Source: Trichoplax adhaerens (lineage: Eukaryota; Placozoa; Uniplacotomia; Trichoplacea; Trichoplacidae). Taken from it: a stretch of 64,000 nucleotides of DNA. Of this stretch, positions 49,883 through 63,380 are shown in pieces. The stretch spans positions 3,979,080-4,043,079 of the forward strand of contig NW_002060944.1 of the NCBI RefSeq assembly GCF_000150275.1, written 5' to 3'. The notes below the pieces were generated by a model. It saw only the letters and a program-made list of their open reading frames with translations. It was not told where the DNA came from and made no database searches. The position numbers were made by a program, and so were the translations under genes. Position 1 is the first letter of the stretch, and each line of letters starts with the position of its first letter.

Positions 49883-52800
49883 ATGGCCGACGAAAACTCA
49901 ATCGATGACAGTTTGTGGTTAATCTCTTATGATTTGAGTGATTTAATTGAAAGATTTTACGCCTCTTTGGTAAGTACGAGTGTAGTAGGTGAATTGGCCC
50001 TATTTTGCCCATACAGTACTGTACGGCGTGTACGCGGACGCAATTTGCCATGAGATTGGTCAAAGTTTGCGACCGGATATTCCATAGTTAGTCAATGCTC
50101 CCGATAGTACAGTGTCCCGATTAGGCAGCAATATAGCCTTCCTTGAGAAAGAGAATGGTTCTTGCTTGAATGGAGATGTTGATTATCCTTGTATTATGGC
50201 CAATTTTACTCCACTACACTCATCTTTTTCTATCGAATAATAGCAAGCTGCCAAGATCTGACGTAATACGTTGTACTGTTGACCAGATCGTCGACATAAT
50301 CGAGCAATGCATGCTGTTTAAAATTTCAATCTTGATGAGTTAAACGAGTCATGCTGTCTTGAACAAGTAGTTTACAGATACATTACATGAATAACGAATA
50401 TTCCTGTCTATCTTGTTACTACAAGAACACAGACATACGCATGCTGTACATACCCACTACACCAACAGCAAGGTTGCTAAGAATGATCATGAATGGAATA
50501 GACTCCAGTGCTATTTTGACCTACTGTACAGTATATATATACAATTTGCCATAACTGCGAAATCAAATAGTCATCGTTGGACAGGAATCAGCCAGTTGAG
50601 AAATTTCCACCCATTGCAATATTACAGCAATGTGATAAACAGGTTGATGAAACTATCCATATATTACTAATACACTACTCTACTAGATGCAAGTACAGTC
50701 ATCACATACTTTAAAGATTGTTACCTATCCCAATAAAACATTATTGTAAATGAATTGATGAATCGAACGTTTAACTTGAAACGAAACTTGCTTGTTGTAA
50801 ATTGCTTTCCATCAATCTGTGTCATTTTTAGCTGTTGTATGGGCCTGTATCGAACTGATATCAGCGTAATGGAACTTGTTCCACTTACTGTGATTGATCA
50901 ATTCTTTACATCCTTATAGTATACAGTATGTATACAGACAGACAATTGCTGTTTTATAATTGCCTTCTTACAAATGAACTACAAAGAACCCTTAAATTAC
51001 TTCTAGCACCAGACCAAATCACGCAGACTAGAAATGGATTAATAAAACGGAAATCATTTTAATATCAGGCTTAAATCACTTCATGCCTTTGTACTGATTT
51101 CAACTTTTAAACGAATCATTTTCAGCCATTGGTTGTTGTTTACCTCGTAGTCCTATCATTGTACAAGTTATTCAACTATTGGCGCTCTGGAAAATTTCAA
51201 AATCTAGGTACAGTAGATCATTGTTACATTGTTATAAGATGGTTATACAAATAGTTTCATCTACTGTACTGATAGTAAACTATTAGTTTAGTGTGAAGAA
51301 AGTGAACGCAGTAAGTAAAATATTTTAAAAATGGATAAAGTAAGACCATAGTAAGGATGGAATATTATTCCAACTGACGTAGATCTCAGATTTTCTACAG
51401 TAGATATGTCCTTGGTTATAACTATCACTTCTTTGCGTGTTGCATAATTAGTAATATTATTTCAAAATTAATAAACATGACTAATGGTAATTACACATTC
51501 ATTTCTTTAGGTTTTGAATATGAGCATGAAAGCATTCCGAAACCTCGCTTTCGGAAGCGAGATAAAGTTATGTTTTACGGGAGGAAAATGTTAAGAACGG
51601 TAAGATTAAAACTTCATTTGGAATCTAGTATGCTCGTTTAGTTGGCATTTTAATAGTATTCAGTTAAAACACTGTACTATACAATGTACATACAGTACAG
51701 CAATTATTATAATATGTAACTTTATACACTACAATATACTACGCTCTGAAAATTCTAACACGATACTATTTTAGTAACACGGAGATATAGTACTGTGAAT
51801 GCAGTACTATATTGCAAGGCTAAGTACCCTTTCCTGTACTATATAACGAATAAAGTAACACCTATCGTTTGTGCTCAATGTTAACATTTAGCACGTTTGC
51901 AAATACTGAACTACTTAGTAATAGTCTACGAAGATAAATCAGTAGGCTAAATTAATTACGGCGTAATGTAAAACAAAGTTACCTGTCTAATGATACAGTA
52001 TTGCTAAATCGCTTATGCTCAAGGTTGGCATCGAATACGTTATTGACTCCTGGACTATTTGGTGATAGCCTGTAGGAGATAATTTGGCACTATATGAATG
52101 ATGCTATATAGTCATAGATTGAGAATTGTACACCACAACTAGCATATATTAATCATTCATTATTCGTTAGATATGATGTGCTATATAATGTAATATTGCG
52201 TTTATTATAATTTTAGCAATAATTAGAATTTCTGATTACATCTTACTTTATTTACACCAACAGCATTCAGCTTTTTCCTACAGTAGATCATGTTAATTAA
52301 TCAAGTCATACAAATTAATTTTAAGAGATTTCAAATTCTTGTAACGTAAATATCGTATGCAGGTACAAATGTTAATAAGACTGTCCTTCTTTTTAATTAA
52401 AAAATGTTGATCATGTTCGATAGGTTAAACAGATTTCCTCCGCACGCAATTCCTTGAAGAAAAAGCACAAATCTAATAATGATAATTTAGCAAGGAAGTA
52501 CGTCAATCATAATTACAAATTATGCCTTTATTCCGTATTGTATCTCTTGTAATATCCCCTTGCAATAGGCCGATATAAAAACTTTTAAGTTTCACCTCTA
52601 ATGAACATTGTGACTGATAATTCTTACTTTTGTAGTATCTGACCAAATATCAGTTCACAAATTTCTTTACGTTGATACGAAACCACATAATTAAGAGATA
52701 GCGTACGAATTTTGATGCTTTTTACTATGCGTATAGTGTTTGCTTTCAGTAAAGCAGTACCTAAATCTATCAAATTCAATTTATGCCTACAAGATTACAA

Positions 52801-55800
52801 TTTTTCGCAAACGTATATCGTGATAATGTAGCGTAAATTGAAGTCCCCAATATATTTACGCTTTACTGTATAAATTCATATAGCTTAGGCGAATACACTC
52901 AGGTATTATGTAATATACTATGCATTGCATCAATTAACAGATTATTGATGCTGTTTGACGATGAGGTTGAAAGATTGAAAAAAGAGCCGCCTCCATCTGT
53001 TGTTGAAGCTGACTGGGCTGAGGTAGATTAATCGTGAAATATGTATTTTATCAATCAGTATTGTTATTGCTGGTATTGATGCCTTCTATTGGTATATTTA
53101 TTATGCTATGAGCCATATTGAAATCAATAACCTTATGAATTGAATTAGTGGATTTTTAGTTAGTAAATTACAATAGAGATATTAGATAATCTCGATGTCT
53201 ATTTGAACTATGCTAGCCTGATCAGCACAGTGCACCTTTCCCGGCCGAGGTTCTATACATGTTAAGAAATGTTAGGTAATGTCTCGTTCATATTACAGTA
53301 CTTGGTCAAGACAATGCCACTTTTTGCATACTTATAGTATAATAAAATCTTATACGTCATCATGAATAGAATTTACTAAGCTTTGCAAAGCTTTTAGGAT
53401 ATTGAACTATAACCTATTTTCGGTTAACAGAGTATTTGGACACTTTGAAGAACCATTATTTATCGAGCTTTGCAAACACATAGAAACGAAGCATGTGCCA
53501 GCCAATGCGAATCTATTTTATCCTGGAGATGTTAGTCATTTAATGCGTTAATTTAGCCTAATGCTAAATATTACATACATACATAAAGGTCCAGTAGGTG
53601 TCTAGCATATTGTCCTACTGTAGATTATGGCATAAATAGTATAGCATTACAATTTTTTCAATTTTATGCCCCTCTTATAACATCTTTCTCTATTTGTTCC
53701 GGTATAAATTTCCATGTTTAGCCTGACGATAGTATTTACGTAGTACAGAGCGGACACATTTCTGTCTATGTAACAGAAAAGGTTAGTACCTAAATAAATT
53801 AGATGATAAATTAATATAATAAAAAATTCATACATGCGAGAGATGAAGCGCAACATTAAACTCTAGTTCCGTGTGCATTCTTTGTTTCAGGATGGAACTC
53901 GATTACCGTTGAAAGAAGTTAAAAATGGCGATAGCATACAAAGTTTACTAAGTGTTTTAGACGTTATAACGGTAGGTCAAGAAAAGAAATTTGTAAATTT
54001 TATCAAATTCTAAAAAATTTTAACTTTAGTAACTCTTTATTTGTACTACAATTGCCTTTGTAATTATTGTTAGGGATATCCACATCCTTTTTATACCGTT
54101 ACAGCTAAAGCTGTGGAAGACTCGATTATACTCAGGTAGATGAAAAGTAATACCATCAGCTTTTTTCTGCCCATCAAATATTTCTCATTTACTCATTGAT
54201 ATTATGAATATTGTAATCTCAATATACAGTACAATATAATTCAGTAACAATTAGTCTACCTATTAGTATATGGCACAATGTTTATTTATCTATTTGAATA
54301 TGAATTATTGTGTAAGCTTTGTTATACTAAAGTATAGATTGAATTATTCAGGTTACCTTGTAGAGCATTTCAGGACTTATTCCGTGAATACCCTGAATTT
54401 ATGATGCGAATCGTTCAAGTAAGAGTTTAATAGCCAACAGTAAGCTGACTTTCGATCGGTTTATTATAAAAAATTTAATAGGAATCGACCTTCTATCTAT
54501 CTTTATAGGTCATAATGGTGAGAATACAACGTGTTACATTTTTAGCGCTGCATAATTACTTAGGTCTTGGAAATGAATTAATCACGCAGGTGAGACAATT
54601 TTCGAATTTCTTGTTTAGTCGATGGTCATTGATCATTGAAACTGGTAATCGCATATTTCAATGTAACTTAACATTGTATCAATTGTAAGGCTATTGACGA
54701 ACGTCGGGTTGACAGTGAAACTTCTTTGACTGAATCAGAAATTCGAAATAACAATTATAGAGAGTCAGGTAATAATAATAAACACAATATTTCCTCAAGA
54801 AATGGAAGGCAGAACTCTTCTGATACTCCGAGATATGAAAGTCAGACTAATAAAAGTGAGATACCTGCTTCGAAAAATGAAACTTGGAATCCCGATCAAA
54901 ATAACGTTACTGACGGAGAAAAATTAGCACGTAGTAATAGAGTTGGGTATCTGAAATTTAAAGCTCTAAGTTCAAGGCAACGACTAAAATCATCAGAAGG
55001 GTTTAAACTGGAACCCCTTCCGACTCGAGAGCCGATCGCTGACTGTGCTAGTGATGTTGAGCATGTTGATAGTGAAACACTTAGAAGAAGGCACGCACGT
55101 CGGACAAAATCAGTTGGTGATGACAATGTCAATGGCTCTGTTGACTCTATTATAGACGACATAATTGAAAGTTGTAAAACTGCATCTAAGAAACAAGATG
55201 CAAATATTAGTGGTAGAAAGAAAAATGAGGAACGTATCAACTTTGTTGTCAGTGAATGCCCAAATGATGATAGAGAGAGCGTCAATAGTTCATGCGATGA
55301 CTTTGGTCGCCGAAGCTCTCGACAGCTCGAGTCATGTACACCAAGTAGCGGTAGAGATACCGATATGGAAGATGATGATACTTCACAATTTAGCCAAAGA
55401 TCTCAAACAGAAATGTCGGAGGATGATGAATTACTTCGATCTGTCTCTGATGGTGTTAGCAATGTTCTTGGTTTACAGGTTACTTTCAAGGATTTTAATA
55501 ATTAATATACCTTTCTTGATTAATTTATACATTTGATTTGATCGTTTGAAATATGCTATAGAGCCCCGCTCCACTGCAAGATCGCCTTGCCCTAGCTCAA
55601 ATACCGGCGGGGACGATACTAACCAAAGAAGGAGATATTGTATGTTACATATTGTTTATAACTGTTATTATGATACACCTTCAGCATAGAACAGTTACTC
55701 TGAGTGATTTTATTAACTTGCAATCTTATTTTTAAATTAGAATTGTAGCTTGTATTATGTAGTAAGTGGTTCACTGCAAATTAGCCAAAGAGATGTCAAC

Positions 55801-58800
55801 AAATCTTATGAGGTGCAATGATTAAAGCAATTAAATTCATATTTCCTTTCTATGAGACTTTGAATTGCGTTCTAATTTATATCATGTACGTATGTTGGAC
55901 TCGCTGCAATTAGTGTACCTTATTCCACGCGGTTCCTGGGGAACTAGTTGGAAGCCTGGAGATGTTGACCGGTGAACCATCTCTGTTTAGCATCCGCGCG
56001 CCACATGAGTGCAAAGTTATAATAATAACAAAGTCTAATTTTTTCAGGTCAATTTCTTAAAAATTAGATTTTTGTTAATGATACATATTTGAAAACAACA
56101 GTCTGCTTTGATCTTTCAGTCTGATGAAAGAAACTCCGTCGGTGGTATTGAATGTAGCACACTCTTTGGTAAGGAGGATGTCTCCATTTTCTCGTCAGGC
56201 AGACTTTGGAATTGATTGGATGTTTGTTGAAGCAGGACGTGCTCTATATAGGTCAAAAATTTATCCTATATCTTGGAAGCTCAAACTATCCTATATGTGA
56301 CGGTAGAAATATTGTTGACAATTTTTTAATATGAATGACGTGATTTAACAGACCAGGAGAACCTTCTGAAAATATCTACATTGTTGTAAGCGGACGGTTG
56401 CGTGAAGTTCTTACTGGAAAAGATGGTAAAAAGGAAATAATAGGCGAACACGGTCGTGGCGAACTTGTTGGTGTGGTAAGCAATACTAATTATCCCTTAA
56501 CTCTTAATAGCCTCTACCTCTAATTGTATTTTTTGCATTATTTATTTAATCTGGTAGGTAGAGGTTATGACCAAAAGTCAAAGAGCTACTACAGTTTTGG
56601 CTGTCAGGTGATTATCAAAGTAAGTGGATTTGTAATCTTAGAAAGTGACTGATTTTGATGTTCATTTTTATAGAGACACGGAAGTAGCCAAAATTCCATC
56701 TGGGCTACTTGAAACTATTAAGGTGAAATTTCCTCAAGTTGTCACACGCTTAATACATTTGCTAGGAGAACGTTTGATTGGTAGTTATCAACAGCGTACC
56801 AATTTAGCAAGTGGGTTATCATCGACTCTATAGTTCGAAATAATTCTGCACGAATTTATTTAATAAACTGAGTATCTTTACTTTCAGCTAAACCAATAGG
56901 TGAAAATCACGCAGTCACTAGCAATCTATCAGCAGTTGCTATAATACCAACCGATACCACCGTTCCGCTTACAAATTTTACATTGGAGCTAGCGAGCGCC
57001 TTAAATACAATATGTAAATATTTTTGATTACTTTGATTTTGCATTCAATTTGAGATTCGTTTGATAGATAGCGTTTAACAATAAGGATTTCTTTGGTATG
57101 CTGTTCATAGGTCCAACGTTATACCTTACTAGTTCTTTAATTAAACGAAAGTTAGGATCATCAATTCTCGATCGGTATGCCTTAAATTCATTTTTATATA
57201 ATCCTATAATGCCATCTTCACAATTTAGTTCTATACCTATATACGGTGTATAGTTCTATAAATCTACAATATAACATGCTAATATTATGACTATGTAATA
57301 GTTTTTACAGCTAATCGCAATTTTAATTTTGTAATCCGCTTTTGTAGGGCTAATGAATACAGGCTGACAAATTGGTTGGCACAACAAGAAGATGCTCACC
57401 GCATAGTATTGTATCAAGCTGATAGTTCCTTGACCAATTGGACGAGACGTTGTGTAAGACAGGTTAGTTAGAATTAAAATTGCCACAAGTACCTCCTGAG
57501 TGGATATAAATTACATGTAATAACATTATGTGATACAACGATATCATAGGCAGATACTATTCTAATCGTTGGGGTTGCTATGAAAGATCCCGCACCTGGG
57601 AAGGTATGTTGTAGAACTAAACATTGCTTTTTGTAAATTCCAGTAAAAAACGTTTTAAAGGCAGCATTATTTTGATATTTTTTTGTACACAGATTGAGAA
57701 GCAGCTGGAATCTCTTTCTATGAGAGCACAAAAGGAACTTATATTATTACATAATTCAAGGCAATTACAACGGCCACGCAACACCGTGGAATGGATCAAT
57801 GAACGTGGATGGTGTTCCGCTCACTATCATGTAAGACTCTTTATCTGTTAGCTCCTTATAGGTTACTAATTGTGATACCTTTTTTGACCTTATATAAATT
57901 CAGATTCGTTGTCCACCAAGAATTTTCGGGAAGTTAATGACATCTGATTTGGTGTGTACATTATTCTATGCAATTTTATACTTCAATTTTTTAATAAATG
58001 AGCCTAATTATCGTATATCCACTTCTTTAATCCTACAAAATACTAACGCTCTCTTACTACACATATTAGAACAACAGATCTAGTTTTCAAACTCCAGTTC
58101 CTGATGTGTAGGGATACCAAATATTACATATTTCATATCTTAGCTAGTTCTACTAGGGACCGCTAAAATCTTTCATTTTAGTGGTCCCTGGTTTTAAGAA
58201 CACTGACATCAAAGTGCAATTTTTGAAATTTTGTAATTTCTATGTAATAGAAATTCCGATTTTGCTCGTTTGGCTCGTCATCTCAGTGGAACAGCAATCG
58301 GACTTGTGCTCTCAGGAGGTGGTGCAAGGTAATTCAATCACCACTTTCGGTTAATAAAATTAGCAATAGTATACGGTTGTACGATTAAAGCAACTTTCTA
58401 ATCATTTTTATTTATTTATATAAAGGGGACTTGCTCATTTAGGTCTTATTAAAGCAATGCGAGAATTTGGTAATTAACTGTAGCTTATTTCTTACATTTG
58501 CATTCCTTCTTATTCTTACTTAAAAATAATTTTTTTCTTCGCTATACACGTAAGCACAAATAACGATGATTGTATTTACATATAGGAATCCCCATTGACA
58601 TGGTTGGCGGAACCAGTATTGGAGCTTTAATGGGTGCATTGTATTGCATTGATTCCGACCTAGACGACTACACAGCGAAAGCTAAACAATTTTCAGAAGT
58701 AATGTCTCCTTTATTCTATTTATCATAAATTCTTAACTAATAAATCATATTTTATCTCTAGGAAATGTCATCGATTATACCGAAAGTCCTTGATCTAACT

Positions 58801-60703
58801 TATCCGGTAACCGCCACTTTTACAGGTAAGCTAAAGGCTTCAGAAATACTATTAGAAATCGATGGTATAATAACTGGAAAGTTGTAGCACAGCAAAAATA
58901 AAAATTAGCTTTTCGTTCATAATTGAAATAATATTATGCATCTAACAGGTAAAGCTTTCAATAGCGGTATTCAACGAGTCATCGGCGATGTCCAGATAGA
59001 GGTCAGAATACAGTTTTGATCATGGAAGATGATAGCATTTGTTTACTAACTTTATTGTATGTAGGACTTATGGATTCCTTACTTCACTGTAACTACCGAT
59101 GTCACTGATTCTAAAATGCGGATTCATACTCAAGGTTTGACCGGAATGTGATGTTTTCTTTTCTTTACATTATCTAATGTTATGGATGTAAATAACATCA
59201 ATATGATTGTAAGGTTCCTTATGGCGTTACGTCCGTTCAAGTATGTCACTCTCTGGGTACTTACCTCCACTGTGTGATCCTACTGACGGTCACCTGCTGC
59301 TAGATGGAGGATATATCAACAATTTGCCAGGTATGAGTAAAACTTAATCTTTTATTTACTGTTAATTTATATTTGAAATTGCTAATCGTAATAGTGATTA
59401 TACACCTATTATTCATCATCATTAAAATCCCCTTTATTGAGGCACACTCGCTAAAAAGATTTTCGAGCTGTGTAAAGGCTAGGGGTATATTTCTTGCTGG
59501 CAGTGTTCTATATGCAGTGTATATGTATATAGCAACATTATAGTTCTACAATATTACTCATTTGCTGTACTACAAATGATTTATGTCTACTTGAATTATA
59601 GCGGATATCATGAAGTCCATGGGCGCACAAACAATCATTGCTGTGGATGTTGGGGCTAATTCTGGACCAACGGACCTTGATAACTATGGAGATTATCTTT
59701 CGGGGTGGTGGCTTTTGTGGAAAAAAATTAATCCCTTTTCTGAACCACCAAAAGTATAAACATTTGCGATTCGTTTAGAATGTTCATTTAGTGATTACTA
59801 CTGTTAAAACGAAATATTGCATTTACATCATTTATCAGATACTAAATTTAGCCGAAATACAATCACGCCTAGCCTATGTATCATGCGAACGACAACTGGA
59901 AGAAATTCGAAACTGTTCTGCTTACCGATATTTAAAACCTCCAGTACAAAGGTAGGTGCATAAAATAATTCGATAGAAAATGTTTATCATGGTCTGAAAT
60001 AGTTCATCTTATCGATTATTTAGATTTATAATTTCTACTCTGTTTATTTTACCAGATTTAAAACTCTACAGTTCAACAAATTTGATGAAATTGCGGTAAT
60101 GAATAAAAATTAATTGAAACGATTGAAACTATATTGTATGTTCTTTCTATTTTAATGATGTATCATTTAATAATGAACTCTTTGAAATAGTACAGACATG
60201 TAAATATATTTATGTCATCGTATTGTTATCATTTATACTTTACTCATCAGGAGGTAGGTTATGAATACGCGACAACAGTTTTTACTGGTTGGCAAGAAGG
60301 CAATCTGATGCCTAAAAGCATGCGATCTAAATATGATGATACTGATGGAACTACTACCCAGGTTGGGGAGGTAGGCTGTCAATATAACCGTCGTTATGGG
60401 CATGATTTGACTTTGATAAGTTGATTTTTGTACTACACGACAAGAAATATTACACATGACCTTTACTCTATTCGTAATAATATTGAACATTAGGAATCGT
60501 TTGGACGAACTGTTGATAGTCATAACTTTACGGATCTAGCTGAAATCGTTTCTCGCATACCACGGGTGGTACAAAATGAAGACGAAAAAGTAATAGATCA
60601 TTACAAATTAAAAATAATATCGAAAGATCCAAGCCTGCCGAAAAATTTAAATAAGCTAAGCCTGAGAATGGTAATGGACTTTATTATTACTTCAACTGCA
60701 TAG
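49883..60703 (+). CDS. PNPLA6: Patatin-like phospholipase 6/7 (neuropathy target esterase)
   Basis: ER-anchored lysophospholipase/phospholipase B that deacylates phosphatidylcholine. Exon joins were followed in phase from 49883-49969 and 51126-51207 to 60494-60703: 39 exons plus a 26-nt micro-exon, giving about 1,378 residues (human NTE 1,366). One N-terminal transmembrane helix ([16 protein letters not shown]), then [15 protein letters not shown], three cyclic-nucleotide-binding-like domains ([14 protein letters not shown]..; [43 protein letters not shown]) and a C-terminal patatin domain. Patatin motifs: SGGGARG at about 1012-1018, GGTSIG with the catalytic Ser at about 1042, and [10 protein letters not shown] with the catalytic Asp at about 1162, the 120-residue Ser-Asp spacing of human NTE. 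Exon 54690-55478 encodes a 263-residue disordered insert between CNB domains 1 and 2. It predates the PNPLA6/PNPLA7 split, so either symbol applies. Confidence 0.96.
58155..58189. repeat. 15-bp stem hairpin in a PNPLA6/7 intron
   Basis: AGGGACCGCTAAAAT (58155-58169) pairs with ATTTTAGTGGTCCCT (58175-58189) around a 5-nt loop; the single mismatch is a G-U wobble in RNA. It sits in the 297-nt intron between 57953 and 58251. Confidence 0.8.
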
Positions 60704-60932
60704 AATTACTTATTTAATTAGTAAAGAAATTTTATGATATTGTTCTACGTCAACTGGCTTGTTCCGATCTGTTATGAGCAGTTAGTACGTAGTAGTACGA
60801 GCATTTGTAGTACTATATTACTCGACGTTATTAAATCACATCAATTTAAAAAGAATCTCAGATAAAATTAGTGACTGTAAACCAGCTTTATTTCATTATA
60901 ATATGGCGAATCAATTGACTTGTCATGTCTAT
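60704..60932. other. 3' flank of PNPLA6/7
   Basis: AT-rich, expected to be 3' UTR. A degenerate first unit of the downstream satellite may begin near 60775 (GAGCAGTTAGTACG). Nothing else. Confidence 0.4.
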
Positions 60933-61630
60933 TCTGAACAGTTAGTAACGAGTGGTTTATTTAATATCGAGTAATAGTATTACTTATGTCATACTCTCTT
61001 TAGCAAGACTAAATTACTTACTAATTTGCTACTAATTTAGTCAGGATCTATTCTGAACAGTTAGTACCGAGTGATTTATTCAACGTAGAGTAGTTGCATT
61101 GCATACATCAAACCCTTTAGCAAGACTAAATTATTTACTGATTTGTTCTGATTTAAATCATAATCTATTCTGAATAGCTAGTAATGAGTGATTTTTTTAA
61201 TTTAGAGTAGGAGTATTGCATATATCAAACCCTTTAGCAAGACTAATTACTGACTAATTTGCTACTACTTTAATCATGATTTAATCTGAACAGTTAGTAA
61301 CGAGTGATTTATTCAAAGTAGAATAGTAGTATTACATGTATCAAACCACTCATCGAGACTAAATGACTTACTGATTTACTACTAATTTAAATCATGATAT
61401 ATTCTGAATAGTTAGTAATTTATTCAATGTAGAGTAACAGTATTGCATACGTATGTCCTACCCTTTGGCAAGATTAAATTATTTACTGATTTGCTATTAA
61501 TATGAATCATGATCTATTCTGAACAGTTAACGATTTATTCAATTTAGAGCAGTAGTGTTGCATACATATGTCTTACCCTTTAGCAAGACTAAATTAATTC
61601 GTTATTTGCTGATTTGCTTCTAATTTAACT
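60933..61630. repeat. 117-bp satellite, six monomers
   Basis: Monomers anchored on TCTGAACAGTTAGTAACGAG (with variants) at 60933, 61052, 61169, 61285, 61403 and 61518, spacing 115-119 bp. Shared words are TTTAGCAAGACTAAATTA and TTTAATCATGAT. Monomers are diverged, so the array is old or not homogenised. Confidence 0.9.
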
Positions 61631-63380
61631 GTGATGTGCACATATCAATATAGAAAACGAAAACGAAAACAAAGAAGAAAAAGCTTCATAGGAGATAAAT
61701 TTTCTTAAATGACTAAAAATAAATGTTTTACACGCAAATATTTTATGTTGATTAAATTATCGGGAATGTCCTAATTGAATGTTTTAGCCAATTGATTGAA
61801 AATTAAAGTAGCATTTCCAAATTTATTATTTGAATATTCATACGGAAATTACGACTATATACCTTTATGCAATATTGTACATTGTTTATTTAGTAAAATG
61901 ATGGATATGGCATGCTTTGGCTGTAGCAATCAAGCTTTAATACTTACTTACGTGTTTGAGGTGGACTAATCTATTTCATGACGGATGATATCTGTTATGA
62001 CTATCCGGCTTAAAATTGTTAATGTAATGTTACTTTTATTTTGCGCTAGCCCATTGATTCCAGCCCTATAGAGATGGATTTGTACTAATTCACTATATTC
62101 AATAACAGACCGAACTATCAGATTGTATGTCACTAATCAAATTGAAACTAACTTTTCTACACCACTTTTCTCTCTGTATTAATGCATGTCAATGCTTTGA
62201 AAGAATTTATTTTCTCGCTAGATCTCTATCGTGTCAATATAAATAAAATAAATAAGCTACCCCTACCGATTCAGTGTCATGCTATTCTGGCTGTAGTGTA
62301 GATGTTTTTATTTGCAGTTTATCCATTCGTCCTTGCAGATAGAACATCTAGTCGCAAGGTAGCATTGCGATCCACTGTGCAGATTCAATCGAAAGTCATT
62401 GTGCAATCCAATAATTTAATTACTTTGATTGTACAAATGAACTTTCTACAACAGCCAAGGAACCGCTAAGTTTATCGTATCGTATTAGGGTTAGGGTTAG
62501 ATAACTTCAGAGACGATAAAAGTAATGATATAATAATGAGCTCATTGCATTTTCCACTTCAATGCACTGCACCTATGTATATTATACAATATGTACTATG
62601 AGGTGTTTGCAGTAAATGATATTGTTGTAATGCGGAATGGATTAGAAGAGATTTTGATTTACAAAGTGATCCACCATATTAGCAGTACTCAGCACTAATA
62701 CTATGCAACTAAAGCAAGTCTAGTGATCATACAAACGTTTTGGTCATGGTTATCGGATGGATTGTTCAAGAGATGATTTGCAAGCCAGTTGTTGAGCTTT
62801 AAGAGAGTTTTTAATTTTAATTTTATAGCATTGAAGATACAAACAACACCAATGACATTGTCTAGAAGTCTGTTTCTAAGAAAAGGCAGCTTTTAAGTGG
62901 TCAATCCTCTTAAGATTTATTCTTATTAAACAGCAAATAGTACAATTGATGATTAAGTACAAGAAGACGGCAATCCTAGCATAGAGTCAAGGCTATGATC
63001 ATGTACCGTAAAAGTGCTCCATCATTTTTACTTCAAGTATTGGGTATTCAAGGTGGTTGAGCATAAATCAAGCAAAGGCTATGTTAATAGAATGGAATAG
63101 CAACAGAAAGGCTAAGACAGCTTATTCATATACTTCAATTAACATCCGATTGCAGTGTTCCATTAGTGTATTAATCTATCTTTGCCGAAAAGTAGCATTG
63201 CGAATAAACTAGCTTAAGATGTAGTTTGGTTACTAGACTATTTGGAAGGGGTTGGATAAATACCAAGTGGTTCGGTGAAGAGAGTCATCAAGGCTATTCG
63301 AATGACACTTTATCCATGCCAGGAAAGGCTATTGCTATTTATCCCTTGTCAGCATTGGCACAGGAATGATTGACTCCATA
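61631..63380. other. 1.75-kb gene-free interval
   Basis: No exon or tandem array recognised. It contains two and a half TTAGGG telomere-type units at 62485-62500 and an AACGAAAACGAAAAC run near 61656. Confidence 0.45.

Noticed and set aside
54896-55285. Minus-strand frame of 129 codons
   Set aside because: Antisense of the large PNPLA6/7 exon; the plus strand is supported by splice phase on both sides.
62485-62500. TTAGGG units suggesting an interstitial telomere
   Set aside because: Only two and a half units; expected occasionally by chance and not flanked by subtelomeric structure.
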